Origin: Methylobacterium bullatum
GTDB taxonomy: Bacteria > Pseudomonadota > Alphaproteobacteria > Rhizobiales > Beijerinckiaceae
DNA: 64,000 bases
NCBI RefSeq assembly: GCF_014845095.1
Contig: NZ_NKUG01000070.1
Coordinates: forward strand, 60,749-124,748
Reading direction: 5' to 3'
The notes under the pieces were generated by a model. It saw only the letters and a program-made list of their open reading frames with translations, made no database searches and had not been told where the DNA came from. Position 1 is the stretch's first letter; each line of letters begins with the position of its first letter. Position numbers and translations under genes: made by a program. Below, piece by piece: positions 8,413 to 20,478 of this stretch.

Positions 8413-8912
8413 CAGGCTCGGTTTTCCGCCCCGTTCCCGATACTTTTTCCGCACGAGCCCGCCGGATGTTTCGTGGCGGGTGCCGGTCATCTCTCGATGG
8501 TCCGGCCGGCTGGTCATCGCTTCAATTTGAGTCGAACCGTTAACCCTACTTGCGAATCTGCCGTGTTGCGGAGTCTAGGAGGGCTGTGTAGATTAATGAT
8601 CTCTCGCCAGAAGCGGGAAAATTCACACTTAATTCAAACCTATCCGAATCGTCCGCAAGGTTTCGGGCGGCTCTGGACTCGGTGCGGATCAGCGAGACTC
8701 TCACGGCACCTCACACAGCTTTCCCCGCAACCCCCGTTGTTAGGAGAACCGTAGCTTATTGTTGATAGGCTCCTCTCATCGGCAAAAGCCTGCGGTGGAG
8801 ATGTTGACTCCGCCGGATCTCTATGGGTTCCGCAAATTCCTTGCGGGGCGTGAAGTCAGTCCAGTGTGCGTACGTTCCGAGCGGCGGCTTCGCCCTCGGC
8901 GCGAGGAGAGCG
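8413..8912. other. Non-coding region upstream of dnaA with a cluster of GANTC sites
   Basis: 500 bases without a credible gene, more AT-rich than the surroundings from 8520 to 8770. Seven GANTC pentamers, the target of the CcrM-type methyltransferase, lie at 8529, 8554, 8571, 8646, 8676, 8696 and 8806. About one would be expected by chance in 282 bases. This is the likely dnaA promoter and could be part of a replication origin, but no clear TTATCCACA-type DnaA box was seen. The frame of dnaA is open back to 8823, which overlaps the last part of this region. Confidence 0.55.
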
Positions 8913-10427
8913 ATGATGCATGTCGACGGTAGCGTGGCGGGTAACGCCGAGACCGGCATGGGTGGCGCAGGGGGATCGGACACGGTTGCTGCCTGGGCGC
9001 GCGTGAAGCGGCGCCTGCGGGCGGAATTGGGCGAAGACGTCTTCGCCAGCTGGTTCGCGCGTCTCGAATTGGTGGAGGTGGTCTCCGGGACCGCCCGCCT
9101 TAGCGTGCCGACCCGATTCCTTAAGAGCTGGATCGAATCCCATTATCTCGACCGTGTCCTGGCCACGTTCCGCAGCGAGGTAGAGAGCGTCTCGCTTATC
9201 GAGGTGGGCGTGCGCGGGGCAGGTGCTCCCCCACGCGTCGTTTCGGGTGCGGTCAAGTCCTCGGCACCCGCGAGTCCCCTCGCCCGTCTCCAGGCCGCCA
9301 GCAACGCGCAGCCCTCATCCGGCGAGATGAGCTTCCCAGCCGAGGCGGAATCCTCCTCTCAGGCGCGCGGCGAAGCCTCCAGTGACCTCAACGGCGCGCC
9401 CCTCGACAATCGCCTCACCTTCGCGAGCTTCGTCGTCGGCCGATCCAATGCCCTGGCACACGCCGCAGCCGAGCGCGTGGCCCGTCATGATGGGCAGGGC
9501 GCCCTCTACAATCCGCTCTATTTCCATGCCGGCGTGGGCCTGGGTAAGACCCACCTTCTCCACGGCATCGGCCATGCTGCGCGCGAATCCGGCCGCCGTG
9601 TGATCTACCTGACCGCCGACCGCTTCATGTACGGCTTCGTCAACGCCCTGAAGACCCAGAGCGCGCTCGCCTTCAAGGAGAAGCTGCGCGCCATCGATCT
9701 CCTCATCCTCGATGACGTCCAGTTCATCCAGGGCAAGTCAATCCAGGCCGAGTTCGGGCACACGATCAACTCGCTCATCGATGCGGGCCGTCAGGTCGTC
9801 GTCGCCTCGGACCGCCCGCCCACCGAACTCGAAGCCCTGGAAGAACGGGTCCGTTCCCGTCTGGCCGGCGGCCTCGTGGTCGAGATCGGCACGCTGGACG
9901 AACAACTGCGCATGTCGATCCTGTCGGCGCGACTCGCTGCCGTGCGGGTGGCGCATCCGAATTTCGAAGTGTCGCCCACCGTCGCCACCTATGTCGCCCG
10001 CGCGATCACCGCCAATGGCCGCGATCTCGAAGGCGCCGTGAACCGGCTTCTCGCCCATGCCACGCTCACCGGCACCGCCGTGACCATGGAGACGGCAGAA
10101 ACCGCGATCCGCGACCTCGTGAAGAACCGGGAGCCCAAGCGCATCAAGATCGAGGACATCCAGAAGCTGGTTGCCTCGCGCTACAACGTCTCGCGTTCCG
10201 ATATCCTGTCGGAGCGGCGGACCGCCGCCGTGGTCAAGCCGCGCCAGATCGCGATGTATCTGTCGAAGGTGCTGACTCTACGGTCGCTGCCCGAGATCGG
10301 CCGCCGCTTCGGAGGCCGCGACCACACCACAGTGCTCCACGCGGTCCGCAAGATCGATAAGCTGATCGGCGAGGACAATGTGCTGAACGACGAGGTCGAG
10401 CTCCTCAAGCGGATGCTGCAGGACTGA
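8913..10427 (+). CDS. dnaA: Chromosomal replication initiator protein DnaA
   Basis: AAA+ ATPase that opens the chromosome origin. 504 residues from ATG 8913, chosen because GAGGAGAG lies just before it; an ATG directly after it (8916) is equally possible, and the frame is open to 8823. Domain I is at about residues 20-85 ([20 protein letters not shown]), a variable linker at 100-150, and the AAA+ domain starts with [20 protein letters not shown]. Walker A is in [20 protein letters not shown], Walker B in [13 protein letters not shown], and sensor 2 in [15 protein letters not shown]. Domain IV has the DnaA-box-binding helix with [19 protein letters not shown]. Next gene dnaN lies 176 bases downstream. 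Confidence 0.98.
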   Translation: MMHVDGSVAGNAETGMGGAGGSDTVAAWARVKRRLRAELGEDVFASWFARLELVEVVSGTARLSVPTRFLKSWIESHYLDRVLATFRSEVESVSLIEVGVRGAGAPPRVVSGAVKSSAPASPLARLQAASNAQPSSGEMSFPAEAESSSQARGEASSDLNGAPLDNRLTFASFVVGRSNALAHAAAERVARHDGQGALYNPLYFHAGVGLGKTHLLHGIGHAARESGRRVIYLTADRFMYGFVNALKTQSALAFKEKLRAIDLLILDDVQFIQGKSIQAEFGHTINSLIDAGRQVVVASDRPPTELEALEERVRSRLAGGLVVEIGTLDEQLRMSILSARLAAVRVAHPNFEVSPTVATYVARAITANGRDLEGAVNRLLAHATLTGTAVTMETAETAIRDLVKNREPKRIKIEDIQKLVASRYNVSRSDILSERRTAAVVKPRQIAMYLSKVLTLRSLPEIGRRFGGRDHTTVLHAVRKIDKLIGEDNVLNDEVELLKRMLQD

Positions 10428-10441
10428 TTGGCGGGATCGGA

Positions 10442-10471
10442 GCAATGCGGGAGACGTCCCTCCCGCATTGC
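10442..10471 (+). terminator. Hairpin after dnaA, possible terminator without T-run
   Basis: Perfect 11-bp stem GCAATGCGGGA (10442-10452) with its complement at 10461-10471 and an eight-base loop, 14 bases after the dnaA stop. No T-run follows, so it may be a weak terminator, an mRNA-stability element or a processing site. Confidence 0.4.
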
Positions 10472-10603
10472 CCTGGATAGAGCGTTCCGCGCTCTTGCGT
10501 TCGGACAGGGCCTTCGCCAAGTTCACCGGCCAAGCCGCCGGCTCCATCCGTCACCGTTTTCGGGGTGGGCGACGTTTTTTTAGAATGACCACGAGTTGTT
10601 GCG

Positions 10604-11725
10604 ATGAAAGTCACTGTCGAGCGCGCGGCTCTCCTTCGATCGCTCGGCCACGTGCACCGTGTGGTGGAGCGGCGCAACACGATTCCGATCCTCTCCAACG
10701 TGCTCCTGCGCAGCGGGCCTGATGGACTGGAGCTGAAGGCGACCGACCTCGACATCGAGGTGACGGAATCCGTGCCCGCCGACATCGTCGATCCGGGTGC
10801 CACCACGGTGCCCGCGCATGTGATCTACGACATCGTGCGCAAGCTTCCCGATGGAGCGCAGGTCTCGCTGGAGACGAGCGGCGAGACTGGGCAGATGACG
10901 ATCCGTTCCGGGCGCTCGCGCTTCTCCCTCGGTGCCCTGCCCGAGGGTGACTTTCCGGATCTCGCCGCCGGCGAACTCGGCACCAGCTTCGCCATTGGTG
11001 CCAGCGACCTCAAGCGCCTCATCGAGAAGACACAGTTCGCCATCTCCACAGAGGAGACGCGTTACTACCTCAACGGCATCTACCTCCACACGATCGAGGT
11101 CGACGGCGCGCTGAAGATGCGTGCGGTCGCCACCGATGGCCATCGCCTCGCCCGCGTCGAGATCGATGCTCCCGAGGGCAGCCGTGGCATGCCGGGCATC
11201 ATCGTGCCGCGTAAGGCCGTGGCGGAGATTCAGAAGCTGGTCGAGGATGGCGGCGAAACCGTCGAGATCGACCTCTCGCCGGCCAAGATCCGCTTCCGCT
11301 TCGCCAGCGGCGTGACGCTGATCTCCAAGCTCATCGATGGCACCTTCCCCGACTACCAGCGGGTGATCCCGTCGGGGAACGACAAGTTCCTCACTGTGCA
11401 GCGCGACCAGTTCGCCCGTGCCGTCGACCGTGTCTCGACGATCTCGTCCGAGCGCGGCCGCGCGGTGAAGCTCGCCGTGCAGGAGGGCCGCCTCGCCCTC
11501 TCCGTCAACAACCCGGATTCCGGTAGTGCCACGGAAGAGCTCGACGTCGATTACGAGGCCTCCGCCCTCGATATCGGCTTCAATGCCCGCTACCTCCTCG
11601 ATATCACCAGCCAGCTCGAGGGCGACACCGCTCTGTTCAAGCTCGCCGATCCCGGCTCGCCGACCCTGATCCAGGACCGCGAGGGCGCTTCGGCGCTGTA
11701 TGTGCTGATGCCGATGCGGGTGTGA
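10604..11725 (+). CDS. dnaN: DNA polymerase III sliding clamp (beta subunit)
   Basis: The ring-shaped clamp that tethers DNA polymerase III. 373 residues, normal length, starting MKVTVERAALLRSLGHVHRV with the domain I motif RRNTIPILSNVLL. Domain II is around IEKTQFAISTEETRYYLNGI, including VATDGHRLARVE; domain III begins near IVPRKAVAEIQKL. The C-terminal end YVLMPMRV is the usual clamp ending, where polymerase and loader bind near the hydrophobic cleft. The stop codon overlaps the GTG start of recF by four bases (GTGA), so the two are translationally coupled. Confidence 0.98.
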   Translation: MKVTVERAALLRSLGHVHRVVERRNTIPILSNVLLRSGPDGLELKATDLDIEVTESVPADIVDPGATTVPAHVIYDIVRKLPDGAQVSLETSGETGQMTIRSGRSRFSLGALPEGDFPDLAAGELGTSFAIGASDLKRLIEKTQFAISTEETRYYLNGIYLHTIEVDGALKMRAVATDGHRLARVEIDAPEGSRGMPGIIVPRKAVAEIQKLVEDGGETVEIDLSPAKIRFRFASGVTLISKLIDGTFPDYQRVIPSGNDKFLTVQRDQFARAVDRVSTISSERGRAVKLAVQEGRLALSVNNPDSGSATEELDVDYEASALDIGFNARYLLDITSQLEGDTALFKLADPGSPTLIQDREGASALYVLMPMRV

Positions 11726-12930
11726 TCGAGGTCGTTTCGCCGATTACCCAAGAAAGTTCGGGCATCGTGGATCCATCCACCGACGAACCGTCCGTCGTCG
11801 GTCTGCGTCTCACCCGTGTCATCTGCCGCGACTTCCGCAACCATGCCGATCTCGACCTCGCTGTCGGGAGCCGTTTCGTCGCGCTTGTCGGCGAGAACGG
11901 GGCGGGGAAGACCAACCTGCTCGAATCGATTTCGCTCTTCTGCCCCGGCCGTGGCCTGCGGCGGGCGGACCTGTCGAGCATGGCGCGGAATGCCGGCTCC
12001 GGCGGGTTCGCGGTCTCCCTCGCGCTCAAACAGGGAGAGGACGAGCATCGTATCGGCACGGGCTTCGAGCCCGCCGTGGGCGACGGCCGGGCTACGCGTC
12101 TGTGTCGGATCGACGGCGAAACGGTAGGCTCCCCCGTAGCCTTCTCCGAGTTCCTGAGGGTGGTCTGGCTGACGCCGGATCTCGACGGTTTGTTTCGCGG
12201 GCCCGCCGGCGACCGCCGTCGCTTCCTCGACCGCCTGGTCCTTGCCGTCGACGCGACGCACGGCGCCAGGGTGAACGCGCTGGAGCGGGCACTCCGATCG
12301 CGCAACCGCCTGCTCGAAGAGCGACCCAGCGACGGGCAATGGCTCGATGCGGTCGAGCGCGAAGTCGCCGAACTCGGCGTCGCTGTGGCGTTGGCGCGGC
12401 GCGAGACCGCCGAGCGGCTGGATCGCCTCATCGCCGAGACCCGCGATGACGCGCAGCCCTTTCCATGGGCGGGGCTCAGGCTGGAAGGCGACCTCGACGA
12501 TCTCGTGGCCGTCTGGCCGGCCCTGGAGGCGGAGGACCGGTTCCGCGCCGCCCTCCGCCAGGGCCGCCACCGCGACCGTGCCGCCGGCCGCACCCTGGTC
12601 GGCCCGCAGGCCACCGATCTCGTAGTCCGCCATGGACCGAAGGACGTAGCCGCCGCAACCGCCTCGACGGGTGAGCAGAAGGCGCTGCTCATCGGCCTTG
12701 TGCTGGCCCATGCGCGCTTGGTTCAGGCCATGTGCGGCATCGCTCCCATCATCCTGCTCGATGAGGTCGCGGCGCATCTTGATCCGCGACGGCGGGCCGG
12801 CCTGTTCGATGCCTTGGCCGCCCTGCAGGGGCAGGTTTGGATGACCGGCGCCGATCCGGCGCTGTTCGTCGAATTGGACGGCCGGGCCGACATGGTTTCG
12901 GTCTCCGACGGACGTATCGTGCGCGCCTGA
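11722..12930 (+). CDS. recF: DNA replication and repair protein RecF
   Basis: SMC-like ATPase that loads RecA at gaps with RecOR. 402 residues from the GTG overlapping the dnaN stop. The first 27 residues are a variable extension before the conserved LRLTRVICRDFRNHADLDL; a GTG at 11767 is an alternative start. Walker A lies in FVALVGENGAGKTNLLESIS, the signature motif region in STGEQKALLIGLVLAHARL, and Walker B in APIILLDEVAAHLDPRRRAG. The gene order dnaA-dnaN-recF is classical. It converges on dsbB with a single base between stop codons. Confidence 0.96.
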   Translation: MIEVVSPITQESSGIVDPSTDEPSVVGLRLTRVICRDFRNHADLDLAVGSRFVALVGENGAGKTNLLESISLFCPGRGLRRADLSSMARNAGSGGFAVSLALKQGEDEHRIGTGFEPAVGDGRATRLCRIDGETVGSPVAFSEFLRVVWLTPDLDGLFRGPAGDRRRFLDRLVLAVDATHGARVNALERALRSRNRLLEERPSDGQWLDAVEREVAELGVAVALARRETAERLDRLIAETRDDAQPFPWAGLRLEGDLDDLVAVWPALEAEDRFRAALRQGRHRDRAAGRTLVGPQATDLVVRHGPKDVAAATASTGEQKALLIGLVLAHARLVQAMCGIAPIILLDEVAAHLDPRRRAGLFDALAALQGQVWMTGADPALFVELDGRADMVSVSDGRIVRA

Positions 12931-12931
12931 A

Positions 12932-13558
12932 TCACCGCGCGATGAGCCGATCGAACATCTCGTAGTTCACCGGATTGTCCGGACACAGGCCGAACCCGCA
13001 TTCGGCAAAGGTCGAGCCGGCATTGGCCAGCGCCACGACGAGAAACAGCAGGACCACGGAAAGACCGAGCGCCCCGGCCCGGGTGCCGGGAAGAACCGTC
13101 GGCGCCGTTCCGGTGGGCTGCCCAAGGACCGAGACCGTCTCCGGGCGGGACACGGCGGCCTCAGGGGTGAACTGCCGATCCCACAGGCACAGGATGGCGA
13201 CGGCGACGATCACGCCGGTGAAAGCGATGAGCGCCCAGACATAGAAATGGAGGCCGAACAGGGCCGAGCCGTAGGTCCCGGTTCCGGGGATGATGTGCAA
13301 AGCCGTCTGACGGGCGGAGACCGCACCCCCCACCACGGCGCTCAGGATGACGATGGCATAATGCGACGGTCTCGGCCGGTCACAGATATTGAGGACCAGC
13401 CCCAGGCCGACCGCCGTGAAAGCGGCGCGCTGAAGGACGCAGAGCGGGCACGGCAATTCTCCGAGGACGATCTGAAACCAGAACGCCACGAGCAAAATGA
13501 GGCTGCAGCCAAGGAGTCCCGCTGCGTTGAGCGCGCGGGCGAGGGACGATGCGGACAT
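12932..13558 (-). CDS. DsbB-type disulfide bond formation membrane protein
   Basis: Inner-membrane quinone-linked oxidase that reoxidises a periplasmic DsbA-type thiol oxidase. 208 residues with four or five hydrophobic helices. The first active-site pair is in LGELPCPLCVLQRAAFTAVG (CPLC, about residues 36-39), with the usual following arginine. The second cysteine pair is not in the usual mid-protein loop but in the C-terminal ECGFGLCPDNPVNYEMF segment, after the last helix, so it belongs to a divergent DsbB branch. A short DUF5993-like gene lies immediately upstream on the same strand. Confidence 0.82.
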   Translation of the reverse strand: MSASSLARALNAAGLLGCSLILLVAFWFQIVLGELPCPLCVLQRAAFTAVGLGLVLNICDRPRPSHYAIVILSAVVGGAVSARQTALHIIPGTGTYGSALFGLHFYVWALIAFTGVIVAVAILCLWDRQFTPEAAVSRPETVSVLGQPTGTAPTVLPGTRAGALGLSVVLLFLVVALANAGSTFAECGFGLCPDNPVNYEMFDRLIAR

Positions 13559-13568
13559 TCCGTGGCCT

Positions 13569-13724
13569 TCAGAAGACGAGCGGCAGGGCGTCGGTGGCGT
13601 GCTCGCGGAACAACGCCAGCAACACGCCCAGGGACAGGCCCCAGAGGAGCAAGGCCAGGCCGCGTCTCCCGGCGATAGCCGCCCCCGTGGCGCCAGCGAA
13701 ACCGAGGAAGGGAAGGACCATCAT
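13569..13724 (-). CDS. DUF5993-like small membrane protein, partner of the DsbB gene
   Basis: A 51-residue frame read directly from the minus strand: starts MMVLPFLGFAGATGAAIAGR, has a second hydrophobic helix (LALLLWGLSLGVLLALF) and ends EHATDALPLVF. Two helices around an arginine turn and a final HATD-xL-x-L-x-F motif are what I recall of the DUF5993 family, which is found beside DsbB genes. Its stop lies ten bases before the dsbB start, so the two are very probably co-transcribed and it is likely an accessory subunit (inference). Either of two adjacent ATG codons could be the start. Confidence 0.72.
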   Translation of the reverse strand: MMVLPFLGFAGATGAAIAGRRGLALLLWGLSLGVLLALFREHATDALPLVF

Positions 13725-13840
13725 GGGATAAACTCGCCGGTCTTTCATCGGCCCGCGATGACGACCCGCTGACCCTTGCCCATCTGAGCAGACATCTCCT
13801 TTCGGGTGACTTAAGATGTGAAGTCTTTGTATGCCCTGTA

Positions 13841-14479
13841 TTGCAACTGTCGATCGGAGCAGGCGTCATTCCCATCGCGCAACTTGTCGTCTTTGCCGCC
13901 ATCTATGCCGCCGCCGTAGCCTCCCCCGGACCCGGCGTCGCGGCTCTGGTGGCGCGTGTCCTCGCCGAGGGCACCCGCGGCATCGGTGCCTTCGTCGCGG
14001 GCTTCATTGTCGGCGACCTGATATGGTTCGCCGTCGCGGCGGGTGGATTCGCCCTGGTGGCGCAGACCTTCGCGCCGCTCCTCGTCGCACTGAAATATGC
14101 CGGCGCGGTCTATCTCGCTGTCCTGGCGTTCAAAGCCTGGACATCCCGGGTCGGCGTGATCGACGCGGAGCCTCTTCGTGACGAGGGTGCATTGCGCCTG
14201 TTCGCGGGCGGCCTCGCCGTCACCCTGGGCAACCCGAAGGTGATCCTATTCTTCCTGGCCCTGCTGCCGACGGTCGTTGACCTCGACCGGATCGATGTTC
14301 CGGGGCTGGCGGAACTTGGCGCCACCATCGTTCTCGTCCTCGGCACCATCCTCTACGGTTATGTCCTGGCGGCCGAACGAGCCCGGCGCGTCATGACCTC
14401 CGCCAGGGCACGACGACTGCTCAACCGGGGAGCCGGGACGGTCATGGCCGGCGCTGCCGTCGCGATCGCGTCCCGCTGA
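13841..14479 (+). CDS. LysE/RhtB family amino-acid exporter
   Basis: 212 residues with about six hydrophobic helices. Family signature in the first helix: AAVASPGPGVAALVARVLAE (SPGP motif), followed by GIGAFVAGFIVGDLIWF and a central LKYAGAVYLAVLAFKAW; helix five begins after GNPKVILFFLALLPTV. These proteins export small amino acids or related metabolites, and the substrate here is unknown. The start is uncertain: TTG at 13841 is the first usable start, and a purine-rich sequence (CGGAGCAGG) lies just after it, suggesting initiation slightly downstream. No operon partner. Confidence 0.88.
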   Translation: MQLSIGAGVIPIAQLVVFAAIYAAAVASPGPGVAALVARVLAEGTRGIGAFVAGFIVGDLIWFAVAAGGFALVAQTFAPLLVALKYAGAVYLAVLAFKAWTSRVGVIDAEPLRDEGALRLFAGGLAVTLGNPKVILFFLALLPTVVDLDRIDVPGLAELGATIVLVLGTILYGYVLAAERARRVMTSARARRLLNRGAGTVMAGAAVAIASR

Positions 14480-14652
14480 TACGTTCTCGAGATCGAGGTG
14501 AGGTGGTGGTCCCGACGATTGACCTCGGGGTCCAGGGCGGTCAAAGCCACCTTCCTGGCAAATGACGGCCTCGACGGCGGCATTGCCGTGCCAAGGATGG
14601 CCGGCGCGACGTCCGCCTGCCGCCTTTCCCTGACCGCGATGACGGGCCCTGC

Positions 14653-16509
14653 ATGACCGACCGCCTCGACGAAGCTCGACGCGCCCTCAAGACCACCTTC
14701 GGCTACGACGATTTCCGGCCCGGACAGGACGAGGTGATCGGTGCCGTCCTGGATGGGACGGATGTGTTCGCGGTGATGCCGACGGGCTCGGGCAAGTCGA
14801 TGACCTATCAGCTGCCGGCGCTGGTCGAATCCTCGCTCACGGTGGTCGTGTCGCCGCTGATCGCCCTCATGCACGATCAGGTCCAGCAGATGATCGGTTT
14901 CGGCGTCGAGGCGGCGACCCTGAACTCATCGGTGGCGGAAGCGACGTCCCGGGAGACCTGGCGCAAGATCCGCAGCGGCGATCTGCGGCTCCTCTTCGTC
15001 TCGCCTGAGCGGCTGATGATGGAAGGGCTGATAGATGCCCTGCGCGGGGCTGGCGTCCGGCGGCTGGCCGTGGACGAGGCTCATTGCGTCTCGCAATGGG
15101 GGCATGATTTCCGCCCGGAATACCGCGATCTCTCCAAGGCGCGCGAAGCGTTGGGGAATGTCCAGACCGTGGCGCTCACCGCTACCGCCGATAAGGCGAC
15201 GCGGGCCGACATCACCGAGCGGTTGTTCCCGGCTGGTCGCGACCTGAAGGCCTTCGTCCATTCCTTCGACCGGCCGAACATCCGGCTGACTTTCATGCCG
15301 AAGGACAACCCGACCCGCCAGATCGAGCGCTTCTTGCGCCACCGACGCTCCGAGAGCGGCATCATTTACTGCTCGTCGAGGAAGCGCACGGAGCAACTCG
15401 CGGAGGTGCTCGCCAAGGATGGGTTCAACGCCCTCCCCTACCATGCCGGCCTCGACCAGGGCACGCGCATGAAGAACCAGGACACGTTCCTTCAGGAGGA
15501 CGGGGTGGTGATGACCGCCACCGTCGCCTTCGGCATGGGCATCAACAAGCCGGACGTGCGCTTCGTCTGCCACGCCGACATGCCCTCCAATGTCGAGGGC
15601 TACTATCAGGAGATCGGCCGCGCCGGCCGCGACGGCCTGCCCGCCGACACGCTCACGATTTACGGCCTCGACGACATGTCGCTCCGCCGCCGGCAGATCG
15701 ACGAGAAGGACGTGCCCGATGAGCGCCGTCGCGTCGAGCGGCGCAAGTTGGAGGCGATGATCGCTCTTTGCGAGGGGGCGACCTGCCGGCGCCAATCGCT
15801 CCTCGGCTATTTCGGCGAGGCGAGCGAGCCCTGCGGCCGCTGTGATCTGTGCCGCAGCGGCATCTCGCTCATTGATGCCACCGTGCCGGCGCAGAAGCTG
15901 CTCTCGGCCATCGTGCGAACGGGGCAGCGATTCGGCGCGGCTTATGTCTGCGACGTGGTCCACGGCAAGGAGACCGACACGATTCGGCGCAACGGGCACA
16001 CGGCGCTGAAGACCTTCGGCGTCGGTGCCGACAAGCCGCTACCGGCATGGCGGGCGATGCTGCGCCAGCTCTTCGCGGCCGGTGCCGTGGCGGAGAACGA
16101 CGACGGGTTCGGCGGGCTCTCCCTGACTGAAAAGGGCGAGGCCATCCTGTTCGGTCGCGAAGCGATCCAGATGCGGCCGGACCCGGAGCCGAAGGTGGCC
16201 GAGCCTCGCGACCGCAAGCGCAGCGGCGCGGCGCGCGAAGATGCGACCCTCGATCTCGATCCAGCGACGGAAGCTCTGTTCCAGCACCTGCGTGGCCTGC
16301 GCGCCACCATCGCCCGCACGGAGGGCATCGCCGCCTTCATGGTGTTCCCAGACCGGACGCTGATTGAGATGGCGCGGGCGAAGCCGGTGGATCTCTATGC
16401 CCTAAGGACGGTCCACGGCGTCGGCGAGCGCAAGCGCGATGCCTACGGGGAGCGGTTCGTCACAGCAATCGCGGAGCATCTCGCTCATGGGGCCGGGGGC
16501 AACGCCTGA
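14653..16509 (+). CDS. recQ: ATP-dependent DNA helicase RecQ
   Basis: 3'-5' superfamily 2 helicase of recombination repair. 618 residues. Walker A in [18 protein letters not shown] (about residue 42), the DEAH box and aromatic loop in [20 protein letters not shown] (about 138-157), motif VI in [18 protein letters not shown]. The RecQ-C zinc-binding cysteines appear in [17 protein letters not shown] and [11 protein letters not shown]-terminal HRDC domain covers about residues 535-610 ([20 protein letters not shown], with [19 protein letters not shown]). Stand-alone gene with 173 bases of non-coding sequence before it. Confidence 0.97.
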   Translation: MTDRLDEARRALKTTFGYDDFRPGQDEVIGAVLDGTDVFAVMPTGSGKSMTYQLPALVESSLTVVVSPLIALMHDQVQQMIGFGVEAATLNSSVAEATSRETWRKIRSGDLRLLFVSPERLMMEGLIDALRGAGVRRLAVDEAHCVSQWGHDFRPEYRDLSKAREALGNVQTVALTATADKATRADITERLFPAGRDLKAFVHSFDRPNIRLTFMPKDNPTRQIERFLRHRRSESGIIYCSSRKRTEQLAEVLAKDGFNALPYHAGLDQGTRMKNQDTFLQEDGVVMTATVAFGMGINKPDVRFVCHADMPSNVEGYYQEIGRAGRDGLPADTLTIYGLDDMSLRRRQIDEKDVPDERRRVERRKLEAMIALCEGATCRRQSLLGYFGEASEPCGRCDLCRSGISLIDATVPAQKLLSAIVRTGQRFGAAYVCDVVHGKETDTIRRNGHTALKTFGVGADKPLPAWRAMLRQLFAAGAVAENDDGFGGLSLTEKGEAILFGREAIQMRPDPEPKVAEPRDRKRSGAAREDATLDLDPATEALFQHLRGLRATIARTEGIAAFMVFPDRTLIEMARAKPVDLYALRTVHGVGERKRDAYGERFVTAIAEHLAHGAGGNA

Positions 16510-16669
16510 TGCGAATTCGCACTCGTACGAGGTCGACTTGATCGTGTAGGGACCGGTTCCGGCGCTTCGCTTGCAGGCGCCGCCCACCTTCTCCTCCTGC
16601 TGCACGGATAAACATCCCATCGCTTCGGAATCACCCGCCACAGATCTCCTTCCGCGCCAGATTTTTTAC

Positions 16670-17815
16670 ATGCCGGGTTTCGATCCGCGTGAGCCCGAAA
16701 CCTATTGGGGCTTATTTCGGCGCGAGAGCCGACTGACGGCAGTGAGGCGCCGCATGGCCATCGCCGTGAGCGACCCGGTGCGGTCGGAAGATGGCTTGCG
16801 CCTCGATTGGACGGTGAACGTGGACGGGGCCCCCACGCGCTATACCCTGCTGCGCTGGGACGACATCGTCCGCGCCCGCTTTCCGCGATCGAACTGGCGA
16901 CGCCTTGTGGAGGTCCCCGCCCTATGGTGGCGCCTCTACCGCAGCGGATACGTTCGCAGGTTTCGGCGGGAAGCCAAGCGCTTTGCCCGCGTGATCATCG
17001 GCGTCCACCAGATCTATGCCGGCCTGATCGTCGCATCGGTGATCCTGGCGGCGTTGCCGTCTCTGCTCGGACCGTCAGGCTGGCGACCTTGGTTGATCGC
17101 GGCGATCCCGGTCCTCTCCTACGCCCTCCTCGCCGGCCTGATGGGCTTGACCCGGTCCAAACCGTTCTATGTCGCCCACCTCGTGGACGATGCCGCATTC
17201 ACCCACGACCACGCCAGCGGTGCCGAGACGCGCATGCGCCGGCGTCTCGACGCCTTCGCCGATGAGATACGCACCGCTGAAGGCAGAGCAAGCGAGATCG
17301 TCGTCATCGGACATTCCTCATCGAGCTTTCTCGGCGTCGAGGCTCTCGACAGGGTCCTCACGCAGGATCCCGGCTTCGGGCAGCGTGGCACGCCGGTTTC
17401 CTTCGTCAGTATCGGCAGCGTGATCCCTTGGATCACCCTCGATGCACCGGCTGGCGAGATGCGCGCGGCCCTCGCGCGGGTGGCGGCATGCCGCGCCATC
17501 CGTTGGCTTGACGTGCGTGCGAAGTGGGACTGGCTTTCGGTCCACCAACGCGACGTCCTCAGCGCCTCCGACATGCCCTCCCCGCCTGCACATCGGCCGG
17601 TGGAGATCCATGTCCGCATCACCGACCTGATCGAGAAGAACATTATCGCCCGGCGCAAGTGGAATCTGTTCCGCATGCATTTCCAGTTGCTGATGTCGAG
17701 CCTGAACCCACAGGCATTCGATTACGTCGCCTTCGTCGCTGGTCCCGAGCCTATCCACAGCGCCATCGATCGCCTGCGTCTTCCAGGTGAGCCCGCCTCC
17801 GAGAAGGTCGTCTGA
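16670..17815 (+). CDS. Membrane protein with alpha/beta-hydrolase-like GHSSS motif
   Basis: 381 residues from the ATG at 16670; the frame is open a further 33 codons but those look non-coding. The N-terminal 130 residues are soluble (MPGFDPREPETYWGLFRRES). Two hydrophobic helices follow at about 140-190 (IYAGLIVASVILAALPSLLG and PWLIAAIPVLSYALLAGLMG). Then comes a soluble domain with SEIVVIGHSSSSFLGVEALD, a strand-nucleophile-elbow pattern like a serine hydrolase (GxSxS), and FVSIGSVIPW. A third catalytic residue could not be picked out. Role unknown; a membrane-bound lipase-like enzyme is possible. Confidence 0.7.
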   Translation: MPGFDPREPETYWGLFRRESRLTAVRRRMAIAVSDPVRSEDGLRLDWTVNVDGAPTRYTLLRWDDIVRARFPRSNWRRLVEVPALWWRLYRSGYVRRFRREAKRFARVIIGVHQIYAGLIVASVILAALPSLLGPSGWRPWLIAAIPVLSYALLAGLMGLTRSKPFYVAHLVDDAAFTHDHASGAETRMRRRLDAFADEIRTAEGRASEIVVIGHSSSSFLGVEALDRVLTQDPGFGQRGTPVSFVSIGSVIPWITLDAPAGEMRAALARVAACRAIRWLDVRAKWDWLSVHQRDVLSASDMPSPPAHRPVEIHVRITDLIEKNIIARRKWNLFRMHFQLLMSSLNPQAFDYVAFVAGPEPIHSAIDRLRLPGEPASEKVV

Positions 17816-17973
17816 CGCAGCGTTTCCGCCAGTCCGCATGGCCGGACGCCGCTTTGATGAGTTGCCAGCACGGGCGCTTACCCTCTAGAGCCGACCGGAC
17901 TTGGTGAACCTCGCAAACCCATTCCGAGATCGGGAGGGCTGCGACAGATACCTGAGCGGTCGAGAGGGGTCGC

Positions 17974-20193
<2,220 letters not shown>

Positions 20194-20219
20194 ACGTCAC
20201 TCGAAAGGGATTGAGTCCG

Positions 20220-20456
20220 ATGCCGATGGATGCGCGCGATATCGAGGCCATGATCCGTGAAGCGCTGCCCGACGCCACGATCGAGATCAAAGACCTGGCC
20301 GGCGACGGCGACCATTATGCCGCCACAGTCATCTCCTCGGCCTTCAAGGGTAAGACTCGCGTGGCGCAACACCAACTCGTCTACGGTGCGCTTCAGGGGC
20401 GGATGGGGGGCGTCCTGCACGCCCTTGCGCTCACCACCGGTGTCCCGCAAGATTAG
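20220..20456 (+). CDS. BolA family protein
   Basis: 78 residues, the BolA/YrbA fold: MPMDARDIEAMIREALPDAT, then IEIKDLAGDGDHYAATVISS (the region that presents the metal-binding His), then KGKTRVAQHQLVYGALQGRM with the family's RV-x-x-H-x-x-VY signature. BolA proteins bind a [2Fe-2S] cluster jointly with CGFS glutaredoxins; one such glutaredoxin is two genes downstream. Start choices are TTG 20211, ATG 20220 and ATG 20226; 20220 gives the usual length and lies after GAAAGGGA. Confidence 0.9.
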   Translation: MPMDARDIEAMIREALPDATIEIKDLAGDGDHYAATVISSAFKGKTRVAQHQLVYGALQGRMGGVLHALALTTGVPQD

Positions 20457-20478
20457 GGGCGATCAACAGGGCGTCCCC

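Noticed and set aside
8413..8912. Replication origin with DnaA boxes
   Set aside because: No TTATCCACA or close variant was identified; the region is AT-richer and GANTC-rich but origin function cannot be asserted from sequence alone.
16402..16641. 79-codon minus-strand frame after recQ
   Set aside because: It overlaps the recQ C-terminus, has no ribosome site and shows no family match.
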